A stretch of 64,000 nt of DNA from assembly GCA_902769525.1 (NCBI GenBank), contig CACXPG010000004.1, forward strand, positions 124,001 to 188,000, written 5' to 3'. A model generated the notes under the pieces. The model was not told the DNA's origin, searched no databases, and was given only the letters and a program-made list of their open reading frames with translations. The position numbers were made by a program, and so were the translations under genes. This document shows positions 41,619-48,852 of the stretch, piece after piece. The first letter of the stretch is position 1. Every line of letters starts with the position of its first letter. The stretch is from an uncultured Bacteroidia bacterium. Lineage in GTDB: Bacteria > Bacteroidota > Bacteroidia > Bacteroidales > UBA932.

Positions 41619-42698
41619 TTATTTTCTGTTTGAATACATATCGCGATAATAGCGCTTATATGCGCCCTTGGTGATATTGTTCACCCACTCCTTGTTCTCC
41701 AGATACCATTTGACGGTTTTCTCGATTCCTTCAGGGAAACTGGTCTCTGGCTTCCAGCCGAGTTCCTTGCGGAGCTTTGAAGAGTCTATTGCATAGCGGA
41801 GATCGTGGCCGGCACGGTCTGCAACGTAGGTTATCAGCTTCTCGGAAGTTCCGGCAGGGCGTCCGAGTTCACGGTCCACAATCTTCACTATCAGCTTGAC
41901 GATATCTATGTTACGCCACTCGTTGAAACCGCCGATGTTGTAAGTCTCCCCTACCGTTCCCTTATGGAACACGAGGTCTATGGCCTTGGCGTGGTCTTCA
42001 ACATACAGCCAGTCTCTGACATTTATGCCCTTGCCGTATACAGGGAGCGGCTTGTTGTGCTCTATGTTGTTTATCATCAGCGGAATAAGCTTTTCAGGGA
42101 ACTGGTACGGGCCGTAGTTGTTCGAACAGTTGGTAAGCACCACAGGCAGGCCGAAAGTATCGTGGAAAGCCCTTACGAAATGGTCTGAAGAAGCCTTGGA
42201 GGCGGAATATGGAGAATGCGGCTCGTAGCGGTCAGTCTCCTTGAAAAGCCTCTTGTCAAACTTCAGCGATCCGTAAACCTCGTCTGTAGATATATGGTAG
42301 AAACGGAACTTCTTCTCGCTCTGATTTGCGTTAGCCAGGCTGCAGCCCCAGAACTCCTTGGCTGCCTGAAGCATGGTAAGCGTTCCAAGCACATTGGTCT
42401 TTGCAAATGCAAACGGGTCCTTGATGCTGCGGTCCACGTGGCTCTCTGCCGCAAAATGTATTATACCGTCCACTCCATACTCCTTGAGAGTGGCCATAAC
42501 CTTCTTGTAATCAGTTACATCCCCTTTCACAAAGACATAGTTCTTGCGATTCTCTATATCCTTGAGGTTGGAAAGGTTCCCGGCGTAGGTCAGCTTGTCG
42601 TAATTGATGATCTTGGTCCTCGGATACTTCTTTACGAACATCCTCACCACGTGCGAGCCAATGAACCCGGCTCCGCCGGTTATAAGTATTGCTTTCAT
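41619..42698 (-). CDS. rfbB: dTDP-glucose 4,6-dehydratase
   Basis: A 359-residue extended SDR enzyme. GGAGFIGSHVVRMF binds NAD, ISTDEVYGSL and YSASKASSDH give the Thr/Asp/Glu and Tyr-x3-Lys catalytic residues of RmlB, and RAFHDTFGLPVV and GKGINVRDWLYVEDH follow. It converts dTDP-glucose to dTDP-4-keto-6-deoxyglucose, the second step of dTDP-L-rhamnose synthesis. A run of about a dozen residues around 120-135 (AKEFWGCSLANANQSEKK) is longer than in enterobacterial RmlB and typical of Bacteroidota copies. It is 2 nt downstream of rfbD. Cytoplasmic, with a co-transcribed rfbA, rfbC and rfbD. Confidence 0.96.
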   Translation of the reverse strand: MKAILITGGAGFIGSHVVRMFVKKYPRTKIINYDKLTYAGNLSNLKDIENRKNYVFVKGDVTDYKKVMATLKEYGVDGIIHFAAESHVDRSIKDPFAFAKTNVLGTLTMLQAAKEFWGCSLANANQSEKKFRFYHISTDEVYGSLKFDKRLFKETDRYEPHSPYSASKASSDHFVRAFHDTFGLPVVLTNCSNNYGPYQFPEKLIPLMINNIEHNKPLPVYGKGINVRDWLYVEDHAKAIDLVFHKGTVGETYNIGGFNEWRNIDIVKLIVKIVDRELGRPAGTSEKLITYVADRAGHDLRYAIDSSKLRKELGWKPETSFPEGIEKTVKWYLENKEWVNNITKGAYKRYYRDMYSNRK

Positions 42699-42700
42699 CT

Positions 42701-43636
42701 TTATCTTGTTTTAATAAGATTGTTCAGGCATATTCTCAGCGATTGCCTCCAGTGCGGAATCTCTATCTGGAGTCTCTGTTTGATCTTGCTCTTGTCCAGG
42801 ACGGAGAAGCTCGGGCGCTTTACCTTGCTAGGGAACTCGTCTGAGTGGCAAGGCATTACCCTGCAGGCAGAACCGCTAAGTTCTGCAATAGCGGTTGCAA
42901 AGTCAAACCAAGAGCAGACGCCCTCATCGGTGAAGTTGTAGATGCCGTTGTCCACCTTTCGCCAGTCTCCAGATGCCATCTCCATCGCGATGCGGTATAC
43001 CACTGCTGCCAGGTCTCCGGCGTATGTAGGAGTGCCCACCTGGTCAAAGACCACATTCAGCCTGTCTTTTGAGGCAAACAGGTTCAGCATAGTCTTGACG
43101 AAGTTCTTCCCGTATTCGGAATACAGCCAGGCGGTCCTGACAATTGCGTAGCGGGCCTTGTCAGCCTGCCTTGGAGAAATCTCCTTCCCCTCAAGTTCAG
43201 CGATTATCCTCCCCTCGCCATCCAGTTTGCTCTCGCCGTAGACGCCGGACGGAGAAGGCTTCACCTCTTCCGTTCTCGGCAGGGTGGAACGCTCCTTTCC
43301 GAACACGTAGTCCGTGGAGATATGTATCAGCTCAGCGCTGTTCACCCTGCAGGCCTTGGCCAGGTTGCCTGGAGCCTCGGCATTGATTTTGAACGCCATA
43401 TCCCTGTCATCCTCAGCCTTGTCCACATTGGTGTAGGCGGCGCAGTTTATCACGATGTCTATACGGTTTTTCTTCATATAGGCGCTCACCGCCCTGTAAT
43501 CCGTAATATCCAGAGTGTCAACATCGGTGAAGAAGAAATTGGCGTCTGCGCTGTTGGCCATCAGAGCCAGGGACGTGCCCAGCTGCCCGTTGGCGCCTGT
43601 CACCAGAATATTCTTCAATGTATCTTTCTTTGCCAT
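42701..43636 (-). CDS. rfbD: dTDP-4-dehydrorhamnose reductase
   Basis: A 311-residue SDR reductase. VTGANGQLGTSLAL binds NADPH, ISTDYVFG and YGESKLDGE give the catalytic Tyr-x3-Lys pair, and the C-terminal KRPSFSVLDKSKIK is the familiar RmlD 'RP..S.LD..K' motif. It carries out the final reduction to dTDP-L-rhamnose. The gene lies 3 nt after rfbC and 2 nt before rfbB, so all four rfb genes are read as one unit. The stretch between residues 115 and 160 (LPRTEEVKPSPSGVYGES and following) is slightly longer than in E. coli. No defect is visible. Confidence 0.95.
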   Translation of the reverse strand: MAKKDTLKNILVTGANGQLGTSLALMANSADANFFFTDVDTLDITDYRAVSAYMKKNRIDIVINCAAYTNVDKAEDDRDMAFKINAEAPGNLAKACRVNSAELIHISTDYVFGKERSTLPRTEEVKPSPSGVYGESKLDGEGRIIAELEGKEISPRQADKARYAIVRTAWLYSEYGKNFVKTMLNLFASKDRLNVVFDQVGTPTYAGDLAAVVYRIAMEMASGDWRKVDNGIYNFTDEGVCSWFDFATAIAELSGSACRVMPCHSDEFPSKVKRPSFSVLDKSKIKQRLQIEIPHWRQSLRICLNNLIKTR

Positions 43637-43639
43637 AAA

Positions 43640-44191
43640 CTATAGACTTTTGATGTACTGGGCCAGGGTTGGGTGGAGGCGGTCTTTAGGACTGAGGATT
43701 ATGTCCATCTCAGGCAGTTTCCAGTCAATCCCGAGAGCCGGATCGTTGAAGATGATGCCACCCTCAGATTCCTTGTTATAGTAGGAACTGCACTTGTACT
43801 GGAACACAACCTCGTGGCTCAGGACGGAAAATCCGTGTGCAAAGCCTTCCGGAATGAAGAACTGTAGATGATTCTCCCCGCTCAGTTCAACACTCACGTG
43901 CCTGCCGAATGTCGGAGAACCAGGTCTGAGGTCCACAGCCACGTCCAGCACCTTTCCGCTGACAACTCTGACCAGTTTTGCCTGGGCGTACGGAGCCTTC
44001 TGGAAATGCAGGCCGCGGAGCACTCCGTAAGTGGAATAGCTCTGGTTGTCCTGCACAAAGTCCGGAATCTGGGGAACCAGTTCCTTGAGAGCGTTCCGGT
44101 TGTAGCTCTCATAGAAATAGCCTCTGTCATCACCGAAAATACGGGGCTTGATTATCAGTACGCCTTCTATGTCTGTTTTAATTATCTCCAT
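43640..44191 (-). CDS. rfbC: dTDP-4-dehydrorhamnose 3,5-epimerase
   Basis: A 183-residue RmlC cupin enzyme from the ATG at 44189-44191 (MEIIKTDIEGVLII); a longer frame reaches into rfbA and is rejected. Family signatures: FGDDRGYFYESYN, LRGLHFQKAPYAQAKLVRV with the catalytic His, and FIPEGFAHGF. It epimerises dTDP-4-keto-6-deoxyglucose at C3 and C5. It begins 4 nt after the rfbA stop. Length and order of motifs are normal for the family, and the four genes follow the rfbA-C-D-B order common in Bacteroidota. Confidence 0.96.
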   Translation of the reverse strand: MEIIKTDIEGVLIIKPRIFGDDRGYFYESYNRNALKELVPQIPDFVQDNQSYSTYGVLRGLHFQKAPYAQAKLVRVVSGKVLDVAVDLRPGSPTFGRHVSVELSGENHLQFFIPEGFAHGFSVLSHEVVFQYKCSSYYNKESEGGIIFNDPALGIDWKLPEMDIILSPKDRLHPTLAQYIKSL

Positions 44192-44195
44192 TTTA

Positions 44196-45089
44196 CTAAA
44201 ACTCAGCGAGTTGTATTTTACCATCAGCAAGGTCCAGAAGATACTGCCCGTAAGGGTTCTTGGCCATTGGAGCGGCTATCTCCTTGAGTCTCTCGGCTGA
44301 TATCCAGCCCTTGCTGAATGCGATGGCTTCAAGACAGGCAATTTTTATGCCCTGCCTCTCTTCCAGCACCTGGACGAAGTTGGTTGCCTGGTACAGAGAA
44401 TTATGGGTGCCTGTATCCAGCCACGCAAACCCGTATCCGAACTTCTCGGCCTTGAGGTTGCCCTGCTCCAGATATGCCTGGTTGACGGAAGTGATTTCCA
44501 GCTCCCCTCTCCAGGAAGGCTTCACGTTCTTTGCTATCTCCACCACGCTGTTAGGATAGAAATACAGGCCCACCACTGCGTAGTTGCTCTTTGGTTCCTT
44601 AGGTTTCTCCTCTATGCTTAGAACATTGCCTTCCTTGTCAAACTCTGCAACTCCGTATCGCTGAGGGTCATTCACCCAGTAGCCAAACACGGTGGCCTTC
44701 CCTTCTGAAACGTTCTCCACAGCTTTCTTGAGAAGGTTGTTGAAGTTGTTGCCGTAGAAGATGTTATCGCCCAGGACAAGGCAGACGCTGTCTGTTCCGA
44801 TAAACTTCTCGCCGATGATAAAAGCCTGGGCCAGTCCGTCAGGAGACGGCTGAACCTCGTAGGAGAAGTTCACTCCAAAGGAACTGCCATCGCCGAGAAG
44901 CCTCTTGAAAGACGGCATGTCTTCAGGGGTGGATATAATCAGAATATCACGGATTCCGGCCTTCATAAGCACGGAAACCGGATAATAGATCATAGGCTTG
45001 TCATATATCGGGAGAAGCTGCTTGCTCACTCCCTTGGTAATCGGGTAAAGTCTTGTCCCCGATCCTCCTGCCAGTACTATTCCTTTCAT
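44196..45089 (-). CDS. rfbA: Glucose-1-phosphate thymidylyltransferase
   Basis: A 297-residue RmlA nucleotidyltransferase. It begins [20 protein letters not shown], the G-x-G-T-R-x10-K type signature, followed by [22 protein letters not shown], the [13 protein letters not shown] loop and [11 protein letters not shown]. It makes dTDP-glucose, the entry to the rhamnose pathway, in the cytoplasm, and is normally feedback-inhibited by dTDP-rhamnose. It lies 21 nt downstream of a small lipoprotein gene and 4 nt upstream of rfbC. No separate promoter is visible in the 21-nt gap, so transcription probably starts beyond the lipoprotein gene. Confidence 0.97.
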   Translation of the reverse strand: MKGIVLAGGSGTRLYPITKGVSKQLLPIYDKPMIYYPVSVLMKAGIRDILIISTPEDMPSFKRLLGDGSSFGVNFSYEVQPSPDGLAQAFIIGEKFIGTDSVCLVLGDNIFYGNNFNNLLKKAVENVSEGKATVFGYWVNDPQRYGVAEFDKEGNVLSIEEKPKEPKSNYAVVGLYFYPNSVVEIAKNVKPSWRGELEITSVNQAYLEQGNLKAEKFGYGFAWLDTGTHNSLYQATNFVQVLEERQGIKIACLEAIAFSKGWISAERLKEIAAPMAKNPYGQYLLDLADGKIQLAEF

Positions 45090-45110
45090 AATTCAGTCAA
45101 ACTTAAATGA

Positions 45111-45674
45111 CTACTTGACGCTGTCCAGAGGCTGGGCTTCAGGAAGAGTGTCCAGAACTACCTCCGGTTCATCTTTTGTCTCGTTCATAATGCCGCCGAA
45201 AAGTGAACCGATACTTCCCAGTATGTCTTTCACAGGATCCGAGGCAAATATATCGCTGAAGATATTCTCAAGCTTGAGAGTGTCGCTCTCCAGCACGTCC
45301 TTGAAGCCGTCCATATAAGCAGGCAGCAGCTTGGTGTAATCTGCAAGTTCCTTGAGCATTCCCTTCAGGCTGTCAGCGCTTTGCTCCAGTGCATTTTCCA
45401 GGAGCAGAGCGTGATAGCGGCCCATCGCGTTGGCCACTCTCTGCTTTTCTTCCGGAGAGTAGCTGCTCTCGTTCTTCTGGTATTCATCTATCAGCTTTTC
45501 ATACTCGGCGATGGACTTGTCCCAGTCTTCCTGTGTATAGCTGGAGGAATTGACCTGGGCCTTGACCACGAAATCGTCTATGTTCTGCGGAACATTGGCC
45601 TTTGGAGTGACGCAAGACGACAAAAACAGGCCTGCCGACAAGATTATAAGAATTGATGATTGTATTGCTCTCAT
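45111..45674 (-). CDS. Predicted lipoprotein, unknown function
   Basis: A 187-residue lipoprotein with a signal peptide and lipobox FLSSC (Cys21). The mature part is mostly helical and highly charged (YTQEDWDKSIAEYEKLIDEY, YSPEEKQRVANAMGRYHALL), consistent with a helical bundle, and ends in an acidic tail. It resembles small Bacteroidota lipoproteins of unknown function that I recall as a DUF6565-type group, though I cannot confirm that. It is the first gene of the rhamnose operon (rfbA follows after 21 nt) and diverges from the M48 peptidase lipoprotein across a 60-nt region containing a perfect inverted repeat. Confidence 0.72.
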   Translation of the reverse strand: MRAIQSSILIILSAGLFLSSCVTPKANVPQNIDDFVVKAQVNSSSYTQEDWDKSIAEYEKLIDEYQKNESSYSPEEKQRVANAMGRYHALLLENALEQSADSLKGMLKELADYTKLLPAYMDGFKDVLESDTLKLENIFSDIFASDPVKDILGSIGSLFGGIMNETKDEPEVVLDTLPEAQPLDSVK

Positions 45675-45681
45675 TTTTTCT

Positions 45682-45705
45682 TAAATTTGTTATCGTACAA
45701 ATTTA
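45682..45705. promoter_or_regulatory. Inverted repeat carrying two opposed -7 boxes
   Basis: TAAATTTGT, 6-nt spacer TATCGT, ACAAATTTA: a perfect 9-bp inverted repeat in the divergent promoter region. Each arm contains TAAATTTG, a TAnnTTTG -7 element, one reading towards the M48 gene (45682-45689) and one towards the lipoprotein gene (45698-45705). No clear -33 was seen for either. It may be a shared operator as well as two face-to-face promoters. Confidence 0.6.
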
Positions 45706-45734
45706 GCAAAAACAAACTTATAATTAACATAACT

Positions 45735-46538
45735 ATGAAACGTATTCTTTCTCTTTTTTGCACTGCCGCTGTACTTATGTCCGGCGTAGCGCTGACTTCA
45801 TCTTGCGGAACTCTCAATTCCGAGGCCCTTCTGGCCGGAGGAATGCAGGCTATCCAGGCCGCTACTCTCTCAGACTCTGAGGTCAAGGCATATGTAGGAC
45901 AGTACATTGCAAACGAAGACAAGCAGAATGTTGTTCTTGGGGAAAACGATCCTTACACCAAGCGTCTTAGAAAACTTACTGCCGGAATCACCCAGGTTGA
46001 CGGCACACCTCTGAACTTCAAGGTTTACAAGACCGACCAGGTTAACGCTTTTGCCTGCGCAGACGGCAGCGTAAGGGTTTACACCGGCCTGATGGACCTT
46101 ATGACAGACGATGAGGTTATGGGTGTTCTGGGACACGAAATCGGCCACGTTGGCCTCAAGCACACCAAGAAACAGTTCCAGCAGGCTATGCTCGTAGTTG
46201 CAGCCCGTTACGGCCTTATGGCAGCCGGAGGAACTGTAGCCGCCCTGTCAGCATCTCAGCTGGGAGACCTCGGCCAGACCCTTGCAAGCAGCTCATTCTC
46301 ACGCAAGCAGGAAAGCGAGGCTGATGACTACGGCTATGACTTCCTTGTAAAGAACGGCAAGAACCCGTACTTCATGGCAATGGCATTCGAGAAACTGGAA
46401 AGCCTCAACGCCAACGCCAAGACTTCCAGTGCCGTAAACAACCTCTTCTCCACTCACCCTGACACGCAGAAGAGAATCTCCAGGATGACTGCCCGCGCAG
46501 AGAAGGACGGTTACAAGAGGCCTGCCACAAAGAAATAA
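45735..46538 (+). CDS. M48-family metallopeptidase, predicted lipoprotein
   Basis: A 267-residue protein from the ATG at 45735. The lipobox ALTSSCG places Cys24 as the lipid-modified residue. The zinc motif GHEIGH (HEIGH 134-138) and the later SRKQESEADDYGYD segment with the third zinc ligand Glu identify a peptidase M48/LoiP-like enzyme. It probably works in the periplasm on misfolded or outer-membrane proteins. A longer open frame upstream lacks a signal and is rejected. The gene is divergent from the rfb operon's lipoprotein gene; the small gap to the next gene (about 50 nt to the ATG) leaves room for co-transcription with the editing enzyme downstream. Confidence 0.92.
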   Translation: MKRILSLFCTAAVLMSGVALTSSCGTLNSEALLAGGMQAIQAATLSDSEVKAYVGQYIANEDKQNVVLGENDPYTKRLRKLTAGITQVDGTPLNFKVYKTDQVNAFACADGSVRVYTGLMDLMTDDEVMGVLGHEIGHVGLKHTKKQFQQAMLVVAARYGLMAAGGTVAALSASQLGDLGQTLASSSFSRKQESEADDYGYDFLVKNGKNPYFMAMAFEKLESLNANAKTSSAVNNLFSTHPDTQKRISRMTARAEKDGYKRPATKK

Positions 46539-46589
46539 CCTTAATCATTGATTCAGGTCAGCGATATAATCAAGACAAAGCCTGCAGAA

Positions 46590-47087
46590 ATGCAGAATCC
46601 GCTCCAGGAGAAGGCTTACCAGGCCCTTTCTACCCTGGGAGTGGCTTTTGAACGTGTGGACAACTCCCCTGCGGCAAGTATGGAAGACTGCCACGTAATC
46701 GGCGAGAAACTAAACACTGAAGTGGTCAAGAACATCTTCCTTTGCAACCGCCAGCAGACGGTGTTCTACCTGTTCATCACAAGAAGCGACAAACCTTTCA
46801 GCACCAAGGATTTCGGACGGGCGCTCCAGATATCGAGAGTGTCATTTGCCCCTGCGGACAAGCTTATGGAGATGCTCGGGGCAGAACACGGAGCCGCCAC
46901 CGTTTTCTGCCTTCTGATGGATACGGAGCACAAGGTCAGATACATAATAGACAAAGATGTGCTGGACAATCTGGACAGCATCGGCTGCCCGGACGGCACC
47001 TTGACCTGCTATATGAAGGTTCCAAAGGATATTCTGCTGAAGATTCCCCAGCTTTCCGGCCACACCCCCACGGTAATAGAAGTATAA
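46590..47087 (+). CDS. Aminoacyl-tRNA deacylase, ProX/YbaK family (prolyl-tRNA editing)
   Basis: A 165-residue protein when started at the ATG at 46590 (MQNPLQEKAYQAL); a TTG at 46548 would add 14 residues and has no good ribosome-binding sequence, so I prefer the ATG. Features: LGVAFERVDN, the VVKNIFLCNRQQTVFYLFIT segment with the YbaK signature lysine (K...F...D), and SRVSFAPADKLMEMLGAEHGA. ProX-type enzymes hydrolyse Ala-tRNAPro or similar mischarged tRNAs. The final DGTLTCYMKVPKDIL matches the ProX branch rather than E. coli YbaK. It is followed directly by a terminator. Confidence 0.87.
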   Translation: MQNPLQEKAYQALSTLGVAFERVDNSPAASMEDCHVIGEKLNTEVVKNIFLCNRQQTVFYLFITRSDKPFSTKDFGRALQISRVSFAPADKLMEMLGAEHGAATVFCLLMDTEHKVRYIIDKDVLDNLDSIGCPDGTLTCYMKVPKDILLKIPQLSGHTPTVIEV

Positions 47088-47091
47088 AAGA

Positions 47092-47124
47092 AAAAGCCTC
47101 TCAGAATATCTGAAAGGCTTTTTT
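47092..47124 (+). terminator. Intrinsic terminator after the tRNA-editing gene
   Basis: AAAGCCTCTCAGA, loop ATA, TCTGAAAGGCTTTTTT: an 11-bp stem with one mismatch, flanked by A- and T-runs, so it could stop transcription from both sides (the opposing tRNA-Val transcript too). Confidence 0.88.
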
Positions 47125-47125
47125 G

Positions 47126-47200
47126 TGGGAGCAATAGGAGTCGAACCTATGACCCTCTGCTTGTAAGGCAGATGCTCTAAACCAACTGAGCTATGCTCCC
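47126..47200 (-). tRNA. tRNA-Val (anticodon TAC)
   Basis: A 75-nt cloverleaf on the minus strand. Acceptor GGGAGCA/TGCTCCC, D arm GCTC/GAGC, anticodon stem TCTGC/GCAGA around CTTACAA with TAC at 34-36, T arm ATAGG/CCTAT with TTCGAA. Discriminator A; CCA is not encoded. A TAnnTTTG promoter lies upstream. Confidence 0.95.
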
Positions 47201-47232
47201 GAATCGTGGCCACTACGGCCGAATTGGGACTG

Positions 47233-47263
47233 CAAAGGTAGTGCAATATTTTTAATATGCAAG
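47233..47263 (-). promoter_or_regulatory. Promoter of tRNA-Val
   Basis: Minus strand: CTTG (47260-47263; consensus TTTG), 19 nt, TACCTTTG (47233-47240). The leader to the tRNA 5' end is about 26 nt and contains a GGCC-GTAGT-GGCC hairpin. Confidence 0.6.
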
Positions 47264-47280
47264 TCTTTTGCAAAAATTTT

Positions 47281-48702
47281 TCAGAAAAACTTTAGTACCT
47301 CGGCCACCACGTATGAACTGCCGCCTATAAACACAAAGTCTTCCGGCTTTGCATTATTCTTAATCCACTGTAAACCAGCCGATATACTACCATCACCAGG
47401 GACCTCTCCCCTGAAACCTGATTCGTCCATCCGGGACTTGAGATCAGCAGCCGGAAGGGCTCTTGGAGTGGCAGCGTTGATATACAAGTAATGGGCGTCC
47501 TTCGGGAGGAATTCCACTTCAGAGGCAAGATCCTTGTCTTTCATTACTCCGAAAAACATAATCAGCCGCGGTTTAACTTCCTTATATTCTTCTAGGCGTT
47601 GATTGTATGTACGCTCAACCTGAGGCATCAGGAGTTTCATGCCGTGTGCGTTGTGGCCGATGTCGCAGATAATGAGAGGAGTGTCGCCGAGTTTCTCCCA
47701 TCTGCCCCTCAGACCAGTTATATGAGCGGCGTTCTCTATGGCCTCCACCATATCGGCGAGGGTGTTTTCAGAGAGGTCTTTCTGGCTCTTGTCCAGCATC
47801 TTGCGAAGGATGACCGCCAAGGCCGTGCAGACGGTCTTGATGTTCTTTTTCTGGCAGTCTCCCTTGAGATCCATCCGGCCTAGGTCCACGCTGGCCAGAA
47901 GGCAGGTGGCGAGGCTTAGAATGGATTTCAGAGTTTCTTCCCTTGCATCTGTCTCGCGATGGGAAAAGCTGCGGAAGGCTCCGTCCGGAGAGAGGTTGTA
48001 AGGGGTGAGTTTCTCAGCGAAGTATATATCTGTGCTGCAGTCAGATGCCTTGTCTATGAAGACTCTCTCCACGCCGGAAGTTTCCCCGATGATGGCAGGG
48101 ATTCCAGGCTTGATGATGCCGGCCTTTTCCGCTGCGATTTCCTCCAGGCTGTTGCCCAGATACTGCATGTGGTCAAAGCCGATGTTGGTTATGACGCTGG
48201 CCAAAGGATTGATGATGTTGGTGGAATCCAGCCTTCCGCCGAGTCCGCACTCTATGACTGCCACATCAACTTTACGGTATGAGAAGTAGCTGAAAGCCAT
48301 TGCGGTGGTAATCTCGAAGAAAGAAGCGTCGGTCTTCTCGAACAGGTCCTTGTGGTCTTTGAGGAAGTTGAACACCCATTCCTTTTCCACCATCTGGCCG
48401 TCCACCTTGATCCTCTCCCTGAAATCCACCAGATGAGGCGAAGTGTAAAGCCCTACCCGCAGATTTCCTGACTGGCCTGGAAAAGACATCAGCGCCGAGG
48501 CAATCATATGGCTGACAGAGCCTTTGCCGTTGGTTCCGGCAATGTGTACAGCCCGGAAGTCCCTGGACAGATGGCCAAGAGCCTCTTCCAGAGCCATCAT
48601 ATTGCCAAGGCCAGGCTTGAAAGCCCTGCCACCTACCACCTGGAAAGACGGAAACCTCTGGTAGATTTCCTCCAGCATCTGATTGTATTCTTTTTCAGTC
48701 AT
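47281..48702 (-). CDS. folC: Folylpolyglutamate synthase/dihydrofolate synthase
   Basis: A 473-residue Mur-ligase-family enzyme from the ATG at 48700-48702 (MTEKEYNQMLEEIY). Signatures: AVHIAGTNGKGSVSHMIAS (ATP P-loop), SPHLVDFRERIKV, FFEITTAMAFSYF, ECGLGGRLDSTNI, GFDHMQYLG and ICDIGHNAHGMKLL. It adds glutamate to dihydropteroate and to folates, keeping them in the cell and active. An alternative in-frame start 8 codons upstream is unlikely. A TAAATTTG box lies about 26 nt upstream at 48728-48735 on the minus strand. It is a single gene, with purL divergently placed on the other side of a 150-nt gap. Confidence 0.95.
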   Translation of the reverse strand: MTEKEYNQMLEEIYQRFPSFQVVGGRAFKPGLGNMMALEEALGHLSRDFRAVHIAGTNGKGSVSHMIASALMSFPGQSGNLRVGLYTSPHLVDFRERIKVDGQMVEKEWVFNFLKDHKDLFEKTDASFFEITTAMAFSYFSYRKVDVAVIECGLGGRLDSTNIINPLASVITNIGFDHMQYLGNSLEEIAAEKAGIIKPGIPAIIGETSGVERVFIDKASDCSTDIYFAEKLTPYNLSPDGAFRSFSHRETDAREETLKSILSLATCLLASVDLGRMDLKGDCQKKNIKTVCTALAVILRKMLDKSQKDLSENTLADMVEAIENAAHITGLRGRWEKLGDTPLIICDIGHNAHGMKLLMPQVERTYNQRLEEYKEVKPRLIMFFGVMKDKDLASEVEFLPKDAHYLYINAATPRALPAADLKSRMDESGFRGEVPGDGSISAGLQWIKNNAKPEDFVFIGGSSYVVAEVLKFF

Positions 48703-48727
48703 ATCGGTGAGAATAACTAAACACATC

Positions 48728-48735
48728 CAAATTTA
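48728..48735 (-). promoter_or_regulatory. Candidate -7 box of folC
   Basis: TAAATTTG on the minus strand, 25 nt before the folC ATG; no TTTG is found at the expected -33 distance, so it is a partial match only. Confidence 0.4.
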
Positions 48736-48852
48736 AACAATTTAGTCAAAAGCGGCCGAATATTTTTCAACACCCGTCGGTTGATAAATTAACCTTCCCT
48801 GAAGGTTATCCGTATGCAGAACTAACAAGTTTTATGCGTAAATTCGCAAACT

